Positions 24,755 to 32,862 of a stretch of DNA of 35,145 bases are shown here, piece after piece. The stretch spans positions 1 to 35,145 of the forward strand of contig NZ_SZQA01000057.1 in NCBI RefSeq assembly GCF_005233835.1, written 5' to 3'. The DNA is from Herbidospora galbida. GTDB lineage: Bacteria; Actinomycetota; Actinomycetes; Streptosporangiales; Streptosporangiaceae. The first letter of the stretch is position 1. Each line of letters opens with the position of its first letter. The notes beneath the pieces are model-generated. The model had not been told where the DNA came from. It was given only the letters and a program-made list of their open reading frames with translations, and made no database searches. The translations under genes were made by a program, and so were the position numbers.

Positions 24755-25735
24755 ATGAGCAAAGGCACGACGGTGGCCGCGGCGGCGGGGGCGATGTTCC
24801 TGGTGGGCACTCTCGCCGCGGTGAGTGGCCTGATCAAGGACTATCCCCTCTACGGCGGGCAAACGGTGCGTTACGCCGTCGCCGCCCTGATCATGTTCGT
24901 GATCATGAAGGCGAGTTCCAGGCCCAGAGCCCACCTCACGGTAAAGGATTTCGGGCTGCTGGTCGCACTCGCGCTGACCGGCCTGGTGCTGTTCAACGTC
25001 TGCGTGGTCGAGTCGACCCGGGGGGCCGGTCCGGCACTCGTGGGGACCATGCTGGCGACGGTGCCGCTGGTGATGGCGGTGGTGACCACGCGCAGGCCGA
25101 AGCCCCGGGTGGTCGTGGCGGCGGGGATCGTGGTGGCCGGGGCGCTGCTGGCGACCGGGCTCGGCGGGGGCGGGGTCGACTCGCTGCTCTGGGCGCTGGG
25201 GGCGGTGGCGTGCGAGGTGTGCTTCTCGCTGCTGGCGCTGCCGCTGCTGCCGAAGCTGGGGGCGGTGGGCGTGACGGCGTGGTCGGCGGCGCTGGCCGTA
25301 CCACTGCTGGCCGTGACGGGCCTGGTCGCCGACGGCGCGGCGGTGCTGCGCGTGCCGACGGTGCCCGAGGCGCTGGGCTTCGCCTATCTCGCCTCGGTGG
25401 TGACGTGCGGCGCGTTCTTCCTCTGGTACACCGCCCTCCCGCGGCTGGGGCCCGGCCGTGCCGGGCTGTTCGCCGGCGTGATCCCGGTCGGGGCGATCAC
25501 GACCGGGACCCTCATCGGGCTGGGCCTGCCGTCGGGCGCCGAACTGGCCGGCGCCGCGATCGTGGTGGGCGGCATCGTGGTCGGGCTGCTACCCGATCGG
25601 CCACTGCGGGTGCGGGTCGTCCATGTTCTTGCGGACGGACCTGATCAGCATGAAGACCAGGGCGCCCACGATCACGACGACACCGACGATTCCGATCGCA
25701 ATAAAGGCCATGATTCCTCCCGCATTCAGGTCTAA
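24755..25735 (+). CDS. EamA/DMT-family transporter with an unusual hydrophilic C-terminal tail
   Basis: 326 residues. Ten transmembrane helices in two EamA repeats, from AAAAGAMFLVGTLAAVSGLI to GAAIVVGGIVVGLLP at about residue 280. YAVAALIMFVIM, VVESTRGAGPALVGTMLATV and LGPGRAGLFAGVIPVGAITTG are typical of the family (metabolite or amino-acid exporters). After the last helix the frame stays open for about 45 residues of Asp/His-rich sequence (HEDQGAHDHDDTDDSD) that does not resemble EamA proteins and lies opposite a small membrane-protein gene at 25589-25711. This may be loss of the original stop codon. It is divergent from a MocR regulator, which probably controls it. The start is leaderless-type. 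Confidence 0.88.
   Translation: MSKGTTVAAAAGAMFLVGTLAAVSGLIKDYPLYGGQTVRYAVAALIMFVIMKASSRPRAHLTVKDFGLLVALALTGLVLFNVCVVESTRGAGPALVGTMLATVPLVMAVVTTRRPKPRVVVAAGIVVAGALLATGLGGGGVDSLLWALGAVACEVCFSLLALPLLPKLGAVGVTAWSAALAVPLLAVTGLVADGAAVLRVPTVPEALGFAYLASVVTCGAFFLWYTALPRLGPGRAGLFAGVIPVGAITTGTLIGLGLPSGAELAGAAIVVGGIVVGLLPDRPLRVRVVHVLADGPDQHEDQGAHDHDDTDDSDRNKGHDSSRIQV
25589..25711 (-). CDS. 40-residue single-helix membrane protein, antisense to the EamA gene 3' end
   Basis: This ORF runs from ATG 25711 to TAG 25591-25589. The protein has one strong transmembrane helix (FIAIGIVGVVVIVGALVFML), then a basic patch IRSVRKNMDD and a C-terminal DPHPQWPIG. A very good ribosome-binding site GGGAGG lies 4 nt before the ATG. 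The codons and membrane topology look genuine, and similar small proteins ending in a short Pro/Trp motif are common in actinobacteria. It is divergent from the class I fumarase (126 bp apart). Function unknown. It lies entirely inside the antisense tail of the EamA reading frame. Confidence 0.8.
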   Translation of the reverse strand: MAFIAIGIVGVVVIVGALVFMLIRSVRKNMDDPHPQWPIG

Positions 25736-25837
25736 TGTCTAGTTTCTCACTATTTGCACCTTCGGGCGGGGGTGCCGGGCGGTTGCCGTACAGTCTTTGC
25801 AGACTCACACCGGCGTGATCAACGGAGGCTCGACCCC

Positions 25838-27481
25838 ATGCCCGAGTTCAGCTACACCGACCTCCTTCCTCTGGGGGCCGATGAGACCGAATACCGGCTG
25901 ATCACCTCCGAAGGGGTCAGGGTCGTCGAGGCAGCCGGACGGAGATTCCTCGAGGTCGAGCCCGAGGCGCTGCGGTTGCTGACCGAGACCGCGATTCACG
26001 ACATCTCCCACTACCTGCGCGCCTCCCACCTGGCCCAGCTCCGCAAGATCGTCGACGACCCCGAGTCGAGCGGGAACGACCGGTTCGTCGCCCTCGACCT
26101 GCTGAAGAACGCGTCGATCTCGGCCGGCGGCGTGCTCCCCATGTGCCAGGACACCGGCACCGCGATCGTCATGGGCAAGCGCGGCCGACACGTGCTGACC
26201 GACGGCCGCGACGCCGAGCACATCTCGCGGGGCGTCTACGACGCGTACACGAAACTGAACCTCCGCTACTCCCAGATGGCCCCCATCACCATGTGGGAGG
26301 AGAAGAACACCGGCTCCAACCTGCCCGCCCAGATCGAGCTCTACGCCGAGGGCGACGACGCCTACAAGCTGCTGTTCATGGCCAAGGGCGGCGGGTCGGC
26401 CAACAAGTCGTTCCTCTACCAGGAGACCAAGGCGGTCCTCAACGAGAAGCGCATGCTGGCCTTCCTGGAGGAGAAGATCCGCTCTCTCGGCACGGCCGCC
26501 TGCCCGCCCTACCACCTCGCCGTCGTCGTGGGCGGCACCTCCGCCGAGTTCGCCCTGAAGACCGCCAAGTACGCCAGCGCCCGCTACCTCGACGCGCTGC
26601 CGACCGAGGGCTCCCCCGAGGGCCATGGCTTCCGTGACCTGGAGATGGAGCAGAAGGTCTTCGAGCTCACCCAGAAGCTCGGCATCGGCGCCCAGTTCGG
26701 CGGCAAGTACTTCTGCCACGACGTCCGCGTGATCCGGCTGCCCCGCCACGGCGCGTCGTGCCCGGTCGCCATCGCGGTCTCGTGCTCGGCCGACCGCCAG
26801 GCGCTCGCGAAGATCACCGCCGAGGGCGTCTTCCTGGAGCAGCTCGAGACCGACCCGGCCCGGTTCCTGCCCGACACCACCGACGAGCACCTCGGCGGCG
26901 ACGTCGTCAGCGTGGACCTCAACCGGCCCATGTCCGAGGTCCTGGCCGAGCTGTCGAAATACCCCGTCAAGACCCGCCTGTCGCTGACCGGCCCGCTGGT
27001 GGTGGCCCGCGACATCGCGCACGCCAAGATCGGCGAGCTCCTCGACGCCGGCGGCGAGATGCCGCAATACCTGAAAGACCACGCCGTCTACTACGCCGGG
27101 CCCGCGAAGACCCCCGAGGGCTACGCCTCGGGCTCGTTCGGCCCCACGACCGCCGGCCGCATGGACTCCTACGTCGAGCGCTTCCAGGCGGCGGGCGGCT
27201 CGATGGTCATGCTGGCCAAGGGCAACCGGTCCAAGCAGGTCACCGACGCCTGCAAGTCCTACGGCGGGTTCTACCTCGGCTCGATCGGCGGACCGGCCGC
27301 GCGGCTCGCGCAAGACTGCATCAAGAAGGTCGAGGTCCTGGAATATCCGGAACTCGGCATGGAAGCGGTCTGGAAGATCGACGTGGTCGATTTCCCGGCC
27401 TTCATCGTGGTGGACGACAAGGGCAACGACTTCTTCACCGACACAACGGGGCCGATTCTGTCCATCGGACGTCGAACCTGA
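25838..27481 (+). CDS. fumA: Class I fumarate hydratase ([4Fe-4S])
   Basis: 547 residues from ATG 25838, the full length of E. coli FumA/FumB. It interconverts fumarate and (S)-malate in the TCA cycle using an oxygen-sensitive [4Fe-4S] cluster. Cysteines C103 (LPMCQDTGT), C222 (AACPPYH) and C316 (VSCSAD) correspond to E. coli FumA C105, C224 and C318. The N-terminal alpha domain contains [20 protein letters not shown], and the C-terminal domain contains [17 protein letters not shown] and [11 protein letters not shown]. The ATG has CGGAGG 9 nt upstream. A frame-open upstream ATG at 25754 is rejected because it has no ribosome-binding site. The oxygen-stable class II enzyme is encoded 4 kb downstream. 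Confidence 0.96.
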   Translation: MPEFSYTDLLPLGADETEYRLITSEGVRVVEAAGRRFLEVEPEALRLLTETAIHDISHYLRASHLAQLRKIVDDPESSGNDRFVALDLLKNASISAGGVLPMCQDTGTAIVMGKRGRHVLTDGRDAEHISRGVYDAYTKLNLRYSQMAPITMWEEKNTGSNLPAQIELYAEGDDAYKLLFMAKGGGSANKSFLYQETKAVLNEKRMLAFLEEKIRSLGTAACPPYHLAVVVGGTSAEFALKTAKYASARYLDALPTEGSPEGHGFRDLEMEQKVFELTQKLGIGAQFGGKYFCHDVRVIRLPRHGASCPVAIAVSCSADRQALAKITAEGVFLEQLETDPARFLPDTTDEHLGGDVVSVDLNRPMSEVLAELSKYPVKTRLSLTGPLVVARDIAHAKIGELLDAGGEMPQYLKDHAVYYAGPAKTPEGYASGSFGPTTAGRMDSYVERFQAAGGSMVMLAKGNRSKQVTDACKSYGGFYLGSIGGPAARLAQDCIKKVEVLEYPELGMEAVWKIDVVDFPAFIVVDDKGNDFFTDTTGPILSIGRRT

Positions 27482-27548
27482 CGGAGTTTGACAAAAGTTC
27501 TCGACAATGAATCGGCCCGGTCTCTACAGGCACTCGTACACAAATCGG

Positions 27549-27554
27549 TAAGCT
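27549..27554 (+). promoter_or_regulatory. -10 element TAAGCT of the first kinase gene, leaderless type
   Basis: TAAGCT ends 7 nt before ATG 27562 and is followed by GCCACCC, which is not a ribosome-binding site. A perfect TTGACA at 27488-27493 is too far away to be its -35. Confidence 0.55.
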
Positions 27555-27561
27555 GCCACCC

Positions 27562-28728
27562 ATGCGTGCGCCGTCCGGATACCAGTTAGCCGCGCGCTAC
27601 CGGCTCCTCCAGCCGGTAGGCCGCGGCGGCATGGGCACGGTGTGGCGTGCGCGTGACGAGCTTCTCGACCGCGACGTGGCGGTCAAGGAGGTGCGGCTGC
27701 CTCTCGTCCTCGACGAGGAACTGCGGGCCGAACTCTGCGCCCGCACCGAGCGCGAAGGCCGGGCCACCGCGATGGTCGCCCACCCCTCGGTGATCACCGT
27801 CTACGACGTCGTCACCGAAGACGACCGGCCGTGGATCGTCATGGAGCTGCTGAAGGCCCAGTCGCTCGAAGAACTGGTCAAGGCCCAGGGCCCGCAACAC
27901 CCCGTCAGGGTCGCCGAGATCGGCCGCCAAGTGCTCGGCGCGCTGCGCGCCGTCCACGCGAAGGGCATCCTCCACCGCGACGTGAAGCCCAGCAACGTGC
28001 TCGTCACCGACGACCGGGCGGTCCTCACCGACTTCGGCCTGGCCGCACTGGAAGGTGACGTTTCCATAACCCAGGCGGGCATCGTGCTGGGCTCCGCCGG
28101 TTACATCGCGCCCGAGCGCGTCCTGGGCGACAAGGCCTCCCCCGCCGCCGATCTGTGGTCGCTCGGGGCGACCCTCTACACCGCCGTCGAGGGCCGGGGC
28201 CTTCACGGCCGCCGTACGGCCGCCGCCGCGCTGGCCGCCCTCACGAGCGGCGCCCCCATACCGATGGACAACGCCGGCCCGCTGGCCCCCGTGCTCCGCG
28301 GCCTGCTGCAGATCGACCCGGCGGTCCGGCTCGACGGCGTACGGGCCGCGTTGATGCTGGCCAGGATCGCCGCAGGCGGGACGGCCGAGGAGCCCATCGC
28401 GGTGCACCGGCCGCCGGTCCGGCCGTCGGCGCCGCCCGCTTTCACGCCGCCGCCCGTCCGGAAGCCGCCCCACCGGGGGCAGCACCGGGCCGACAGCCGT
28501 CCGGCCGTGCCCCGGCCGCAGAGCCCGCACGTCTTCCCCCGCGAGCCCCACCCGACCGGCGAGTTCCAGGCGGTGCCCGTACCGGCGCAGCGACGACGGC
28601 CGGCCGAAGGCTCACACCGGAAGCCGGCCACCTACGACGCACCCATCGGCCCGCTGACCCGGAGCTTCTGGAACTTCGTCCGGATAGTGCTGCCACGGCG
28701 GCTCTGGCCGAAGAAATTTCGCAAGTGA
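27562..28728 (+). CDS. Serine/threonine protein kinase (PknB-like Hanks type), apparently without a transmembrane helix
   Basis: 388 residues. The kinase domain spans about 12-270. Glycine loop GRGGMGTVW (20-28), ATP lysine K42 (VAVKE), catalytic loop HRDVKPSN (138-145), DFG (157-159), APE (183-185) and DLWSLG (197-202) are all intact, so it should be active. After residue 275 there is a Pro/Arg-rich linker, ending with TRSFWNFVRIVLPRRLW and KKFRK, which may form a basic amphipathic membrane-binding helix. No transmembrane segment or extracytoplasmic sensor is present. It lies 80 bp after the fumarase and 43 bp before a second kinase, with a leaderless-type promoter of its own. Confidence 0.93.
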   Translation: MRAPSGYQLAARYRLLQPVGRGGMGTVWRARDELLDRDVAVKEVRLPLVLDEELRAELCARTEREGRATAMVAHPSVITVYDVVTEDDRPWIVMELLKAQSLEELVKAQGPQHPVRVAEIGRQVLGALRAVHAKGILHRDVKPSNVLVTDDRAVLTDFGLAALEGDVSITQAGIVLGSAGYIAPERVLGDKASPAADLWSLGATLYTAVEGRGLHGRRTAAAALAALTSGAPIPMDNAGPLAPVLRGLLQIDPAVRLDGVRAALMLARIAAGGTAEEPIAVHRPPVRPSAPPAFTPPPVRKPPHRGQHRADSRPAVPRPQSPHVFPREPHPTGEFQAVPVPAQRRRPAEGSHRKPATYDAPIGPLTRSFWNFVRIVLPRRLWPKKFRK

Positions 28729-28758
28729 ACCTAAAGCGTTCCTCAAGGCCTAGGACGC

Positions 28759-28764
28759 TATCTT
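28759..28764 (+). promoter_or_regulatory. -10 element TATCTT of the second kinase gene, leaderless type
   Basis: TATCTT ends 7 nt before ATG 28772 and there is no Shine-Dalgarno sequence. Both kinase genes therefore appear to have their own leaderless promoters. Confidence 0.55.
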
Positions 28765-28771
28765 TCTAGTC

Positions 28772-31378
28772 ATGCAGAGCAGGCTGCTGGCGGAGCGCTA
28801 CGAACTCATATCCCCCCTTGGGCGCGGCACGATGGGCACGGTCTGGCGTGCCGTCGACCGGACCCTGGGACGTGACGTGGCGGTCAAGGAGATCCGCCAG
28901 GATCCCGGGCTGACCCAAGAGCAGCGCACCGAACTCCGCGAACGCATGATCCGCGAAGGCCGCGCCGCGGCGCGCGTCCACCACCCCTCCGTGGCGACCA
29001 TCTTCGACGCCATCGAGGTCGGCGGGGTGCCGTGGATCATCATGGAACTCGTCGAGGGCCGCTCTCTGGAACAGGTCGTGGACGAAGACGGCCCCCTCCC
29101 GCCCCGCCTGGTCGCCGAGATCGGCGCCGACCTGCTGGGCGCCCTGCGCACCGCCCACGCCTCGGAGATCCTGCACCGGGACGTGAAACCGAGCAACGTG
29201 CTGATCACCCACTCGGGCCGGGTGGTCCTGACCGACTTCGGCATCGCCAAGTCGCGCGGCGACTCGGCCCTGACGCAGACCGGCATGGTGATCGGCTCAC
29301 CGGGCTACACGGCCCCCGAACGGGCCCGGGGCGACTACACGGGCCCCGAATCCGACCTCTGGTCTCTGGGCGCGACCCTCTACTTCGCGGTGGAGGCGCG
29401 GCCGGCGTACGAACGCCGCTCGATCGCCGAGACCCTCGCCGCCCTGATGACCGAGGTGTGCGACCCACCCCGCAACGCCGGACAGCTGAGGCCCGTCCTC
29501 GAGGCGATGCTGGAGAAGGACCACACGAAGCGCATCACGGCCGAACGCGCCTCCGTCCTGCTCCGCGCGGTCGCCGACACCCCGACGATGACCCAGTTCC
29601 CGGCGGCGGGCGCCCCCAGACCCACCGGCGGCGCGTTCGCTCCCGACGCGGTGTCGCCTTACGGTGACAGCGGGCGCGACCCGAGCGTGGACCGCCCGTT
29701 CGGCGCGCCTCGGCCGGTACTGGGCAGCGCGGCTCCCCAGCAGGACCCGAACCGAACGACGACGCCCACCCCTGCTTCGGAAGTCTCGGGACGTGGGGGC
29801 GCGATTCCGGGCACCGGACAGCCAGCGGCATCCCGACCTGGCGGCCCCGCGACACCTGGTGGCGGCGCAGGTCACGAAATTTCGGGGCATGGGGCGGAAG
29901 AAGTAGGGCCGGGCGCCGGAGCAAGCAGCGCGGGTACCACCTCCGCAGGACACGGCAGATCGGCGCAGGCCAGCGGCGTGGCCACCCCTGATTCAGAGAT
30001 TTCCGGATCTGGGACCGGGGCCGGAGCGCCACACGCGGGCGAAGCCCCAGGCGACTTGGCCGCTGACGTTCATCCGACGTGGGCAGGTCCTGATATTTCG
30101 GCATCCGGCTTCGTGAGCTCGCGGCCCTCCGACGCTCCTGGTTCTGGCGCAAGTGGTCCGGGTGCAGGCGATCCCCGTGCGAGCGGGCCAAGTGCAGCCA
30201 GGCCAGGCTCAGGCGGTCCCGGTTCAGGCGGCCCCGGTGCTAGCGGCCCCGGCGCAATTGGACCGGGTGTGGATCCCGGCGCAGGTTTCCCCGGTGTTGG
30301 CGGATCTGGGGCCGCGGACTTCGAGGATCCCGATGCCACCCGCTTCCGGCGGCCCACCGTTTCCGATGATCAGACCGTCGTCGTGGTGAAGTCCGAGGCC
30401 GCCAACCCCGCCGGTCTCGCCGATGACGTCACCGTCGTCCAGGGACAGCTCCCCGGCAGGCGGGTCTACCCGCCTGACCCGGGCGCCCGTCGGGTCGACA
30501 TCGACACCGACGCGACTCCCCCCTCGGCCCTTCCGCTGCCGCCACCCCCGCCGCAGGCCTGGACTCCTCCGCCCGTGGGCGGCTACCCGCCGCCCCCCGG
30601 CCAGAGCCGGCCCGGCTTCCCTCCAGGCCAAGGTCAGGGCAACTACCCCCCGCACCTCCCCGAGCCCGACCCCAACGTCACCCAAGCCGTCCCCCGGGGC
30701 CTGGGCACCGACATCTTCTCGATGCAGCGCGGCGCTCCCCCGCCGGCCGCCAAGCCGAAGGGCAAGGGCCGCCTCGTCCTGCTGCTCGTGCTGGCGTTCG
30801 TCGCGTTCGTGGCGCTCGCCGTCGTGGCGGTCTCGGCTTTCGGGGCCAACAGTGCCGCGCCGACCAAGACCGCGGGCCGGATCATCCCGCCCAGCCCCAC
30901 CTCCGCCACCTACCCCCCGGAGCCCCCCGCACCGGCCCCCGCCAAGGGCACCAAGCGCCAGCAGGGTGCGGGCTACACCATCGACATCCCGGCGAGCTTC
31001 GGACGTACGGAGAAGGGAACCCAGGTCTCCTTCTCGGCCAAGGGCAAGGCCACCATCCGGGTGGCCGCAGTGAAGATCACCACCGATCTGCTGAAGTCGA
31101 TCGAGGCCGCCGAGGCCAAGCAGCCCTATGAGGGCTACGAGCTCATCCGGATCGCGCCGCTGGAAACGTCCCCTTACAAGGGGGCCGACACGGCCGAGTG
31201 GGAGTACGCCTACGAGGGCAAGGACGGGCTGGTCCACGTCGTGTCACGGTGGGTCGACGTGCCCGACGGGGGCGCCTTCGCGATCTACTACGCGGTCCCG
31301 GAAGCGCAGTGGGCCAAGTCGAAGAAGCAGCGGGACGCCGTTTTCGCCTCGTTCCGGTTCCAGCGCCACCCCAGCTGA
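28772..31378 (+). CDS. Receptor-type serine/threonine protein kinase with long linker, one transmembrane helix and an extracytoplasmic domain
   Basis: 868 residues. Kinase domain about 10-265: glycine loop LGRGTMGTVW, lysine K39 (VAVKE), HRDVKPSN (135-142), DFG (155-157), APE (181-183). A disordered linker (about 275-665) contains Gly/Ser/Pro repeats, four (D/E)xSGxG-type motifs and a Pro-rich stretch. A transmembrane helix spans about 668-690 (LVLLLVLAFVAFVALAVVAV). The outer domain (about 720-868) has GYTIDIPASFGRTEKGTQVS, IRVAAVKI and WVDVPDGGAFAIYYAVPEAQW, resembling a PsbP/Mog1-type fold, and probably senses an envelope signal. The kinase domain is close to that of the preceding gene, suggesting tandem duplication with loss or gain of the sensor. 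Confidence 0.92.
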   Translation: MQSRLLAERYELISPLGRGTMGTVWRAVDRTLGRDVAVKEIRQDPGLTQEQRTELRERMIREGRAAARVHHPSVATIFDAIEVGGVPWIIMELVEGRSLEQVVDEDGPLPPRLVAEIGADLLGALRTAHASEILHRDVKPSNVLITHSGRVVLTDFGIAKSRGDSALTQTGMVIGSPGYTAPERARGDYTGPESDLWSLGATLYFAVEARPAYERRSIAETLAALMTEVCDPPRNAGQLRPVLEAMLEKDHTKRITAERASVLLRAVADTPTMTQFPAAGAPRPTGGAFAPDAVSPYGDSGRDPSVDRPFGAPRPVLGSAAPQQDPNRTTTPTPASEVSGRGGAIPGTGQPAASRPGGPATPGGGAGHEISGHGAEEVGPGAGASSAGTTSAGHGRSAQASGVATPDSEISGSGTGAGAPHAGEAPGDLAADVHPTWAGPDISASGFVSSRPSDAPGSGASGPGAGDPRASGPSAARPGSGGPGSGGPGASGPGAIGPGVDPGAGFPGVGGSGAADFEDPDATRFRRPTVSDDQTVVVVKSEAANPAGLADDVTVVQGQLPGRRVYPPDPGARRVDIDTDATPPSALPLPPPPPQAWTPPPVGGYPPPPGQSRPGFPPGQGQGNYPPHLPEPDPNVTQAVPRGLGTDIFSMQRGAPPPAAKPKGKGRLVLLLVLAFVAFVALAVVAVSAFGANSAAPTKTAGRIIPPSPTSATYPPEPPAPAPAKGTKRQQGAGYTIDIPASFGRTEKGTQVSFSAKGKATIRVAAVKITTDLLKSIEAAEAKQPYEGYELIRIAPLETSPYKGADTAEWEYAYEGKDGLVHVVSRWVDVPDGGAFAIYYAVPEAQWAKSKKQRDAVFASFRFQRHPS
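29760..30330 (+). repeat. Degenerate repeats with lower third-position GC in the kinase linker
   Basis: Four copies of an (E/D)-(I/V)-S-(G/A)-x-G motif lie near 29780 (EVSGRG), 29876 (EISGHG), 29995 (EISGSG) and 30091 (DISASG), spaced about 95-120 bp. The stretch 30130-30310 encodes Gly/Ser/Pro/Ala units (SGPGA, GSGGPG, ASGPGA). Codons here use many A- and T-ending triplets (GCA, GGT, TCA, ATT) compared with the flanking sequence. Confidence 0.6.
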
Positions 31379-31411
31379 ATCATCCGCCCGTCTGGGGACA
31401 GACTGGGGGGT

Positions 31412-32851
31412 ATGACGCGCATCGAGCATGACTCCATGGGCGAGGTCGAGGTCCCGGATCTCGCCAAGTGGCGGGCGCAGACGCAGCGCGCGGTGGAGAA
31501 CTTCCCCGTCTCGGGAAGAGGGCTGGAGCCGGCGCACATCTCCGCGCTGGGCACGGTCAAGGCCGCCGCCGCCGTGGTGAACGCCTCCTACGGCCTGCTG
31601 GAGGCCGACATGGCGGCGGTGATCGCCGAGGCCGCCGGGGAGGTGGCCGCGAACAAGTGGGACGAGCACTTCCCCGTCGACGTCTTCCAGACGGGCTCTG
31701 GCACCTCGTCGAACATGAACGCCAACGAGGTGATCGCGACGCTGGCCGAGGAGCGGCTGGGGCGTCCGGTGCATCCGAACGACCATGTGAACGCCGCCCA
31801 GTCGTCCAACGACGTGTTCCCCTCCTCCATCCACGTCGCCGCCGTGACCGAACTGTCGACCCGCCTCACCCCGGCGCTGGAGCACCTGACCACCGCGCTG
31901 GAGTCGAAGTCGGTCGAGTTCGCCGAGGTGGTGAAGTCGGGGCGGACCCATCTCATGGACGCCACCCCGGTCACCCTCGGCCAGGAGTTCGGCGGATACG
32001 CCGCCCAGATCGAGCTCGCCATCGAACGGCTCCAGGCGGCGCTCCCGAGGGTGGCCGAGCTGCCGCTGGGCGGGACGGCCGTCGGCACCGGCGTCAACAC
32101 CCCCGACCGCGAGTGGGCCGGGAAGGTGATCGCGGAGATCTCCCGCGCCACCGGGCTGCCGTTCACCGAGGCCAGGAACCACTTCGAGGCCCAGGGCGCG
32201 AGAGACGCCCTCGTCGAGCTGTCGGGCGTCCTGAAGACGATCGCGGTCTCGCTCAACAAGATCGCCAACGACCTGCGGTGGATGGGGTCGGGGCCCCGCA
32301 CGGGGCTGGGCGAGATCAACCTGCCCGACCTCCAGCCGGGGTCGTCGATCATGCCGGGGAAGGTCAACCCGGTCGTGCCCGAAGCCGTGACGATGGTCGC
32401 CGCGCAGGTCGTCGGGAACGACGCGACGATCACGATGGCGGGGGCGTCGGGGACGTTCGAGCTGAACGTCCAGATGCCGGTGATCGCGCGGAACCTGCTG
32501 GAGTCGATCAGGCTGCTGGGGAACGTGTCGCGGCTGCTCGCCGACCGCTGCGTCGACGGCATCACGGCGAACGAGGAGCGGCTGCGGGAGTACGCCGAGT
32601 CGTCCCCCTCCATCGTCACGCCGCTGAACAGGTACGTCGGCTACGAGGAGGCCGCCCGCATCGCCAAGCAGGCGCTCAAGGAGAGGAAGACCATCCGGGA
32701 GGTCGTCGTCCAGAGAGGGCACCTCGCCAACGGGACGCTCACGGAGGAACAGCTCAACGAGCTCCTCGACGTGCTGCCCATGACCGGACACATACCGGAA
32801 AAGCCCGCTATGTCGGAGCCCCACATGGGCGACAACGACCCAGACGCGTAG
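31412..32851 (+). CDS. fumC: Class II fumarate hydratase
   Basis: 479 residues. It is the oxygen-stable homotetrameric fumarase of the TCA cycle. Motifs: [16 protein letters not shown] (substrate loop), [35 protein letters not shown], and the fumarase/aspartase signature [12 protein letters not shown] (310-321) with catalytic Ser at about 311. The C-terminus has an extra polar tail ([17 protein letters not shown]). The start ATG 31412 is preceded by a run of G residues, and CAGACT 7 nt upstream is a weak leaderless-type -10. The gene lies 33 bp after the receptor kinase. FumC near glpX is conserved in mycobacteria (Rv1098c/Rv1099c). Confidence 0.97.
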   Translation: MTRIEHDSMGEVEVPDLAKWRAQTQRAVENFPVSGRGLEPAHISALGTVKAAAAVVNASYGLLEADMAAVIAEAAGEVAANKWDEHFPVDVFQTGSGTSSNMNANEVIATLAEERLGRPVHPNDHVNAAQSSNDVFPSSIHVAAVTELSTRLTPALEHLTTALESKSVEFAEVVKSGRTHLMDATPVTLGQEFGGYAAQIELAIERLQAALPRVAELPLGGTAVGTGVNTPDREWAGKVIAEISRATGLPFTEARNHFEAQGARDALVELSGVLKTIAVSLNKIANDLRWMGSGPRTGLGEINLPDLQPGSSIMPGKVNPVVPEAVTMVAAQVVGNDATITMAGASGTFELNVQMPVIARNLLESIRLLGNVSRLLADRCVDGITANEERLREYAESSPSIVTPLNRYVGYEEAARIAKQALKERKTIREVVVQRGHLANGTLTEEQLNELLDVLPMTGHIPEKPAMSEPHMGDNDPDA

Positions 32852-32854
32852 ATT
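32849..32854 (+). promoter_or_regulatory. -10 element TAGATT of the SDR gene, overlapping the fumC stop codon
   Basis: TAGATT begins with the TAG stop of fumC and ends 8 nt before ATG 32863, with no ribosome-binding site in between. A leaderless SDR transcript from within fumC is predicted. Confidence 0.5.
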
Positions 32855-32862
32855 CGGGTCGC

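Noticed and set aside
27488-27493. Perfect TTGACA -35 box upstream of the first kinase
   Set aside because: No acceptable -10 lies 16-19 nt downstream, and the TAAGCT box is far too distant.
29760-30330. Horizontally acquired insertion in the kinase gene
   Set aside because: The frame is continuous and the sequence is simple repeats. Repeat expansion explains the codon shift at least as well.
31468-32862. N-terminal extension of the SDR gene back to 31468
   Set aside because: This part is an out-of-frame reading of fumC. The SDR fold begins right after ATG 32863, which has its own promoter hexamer.
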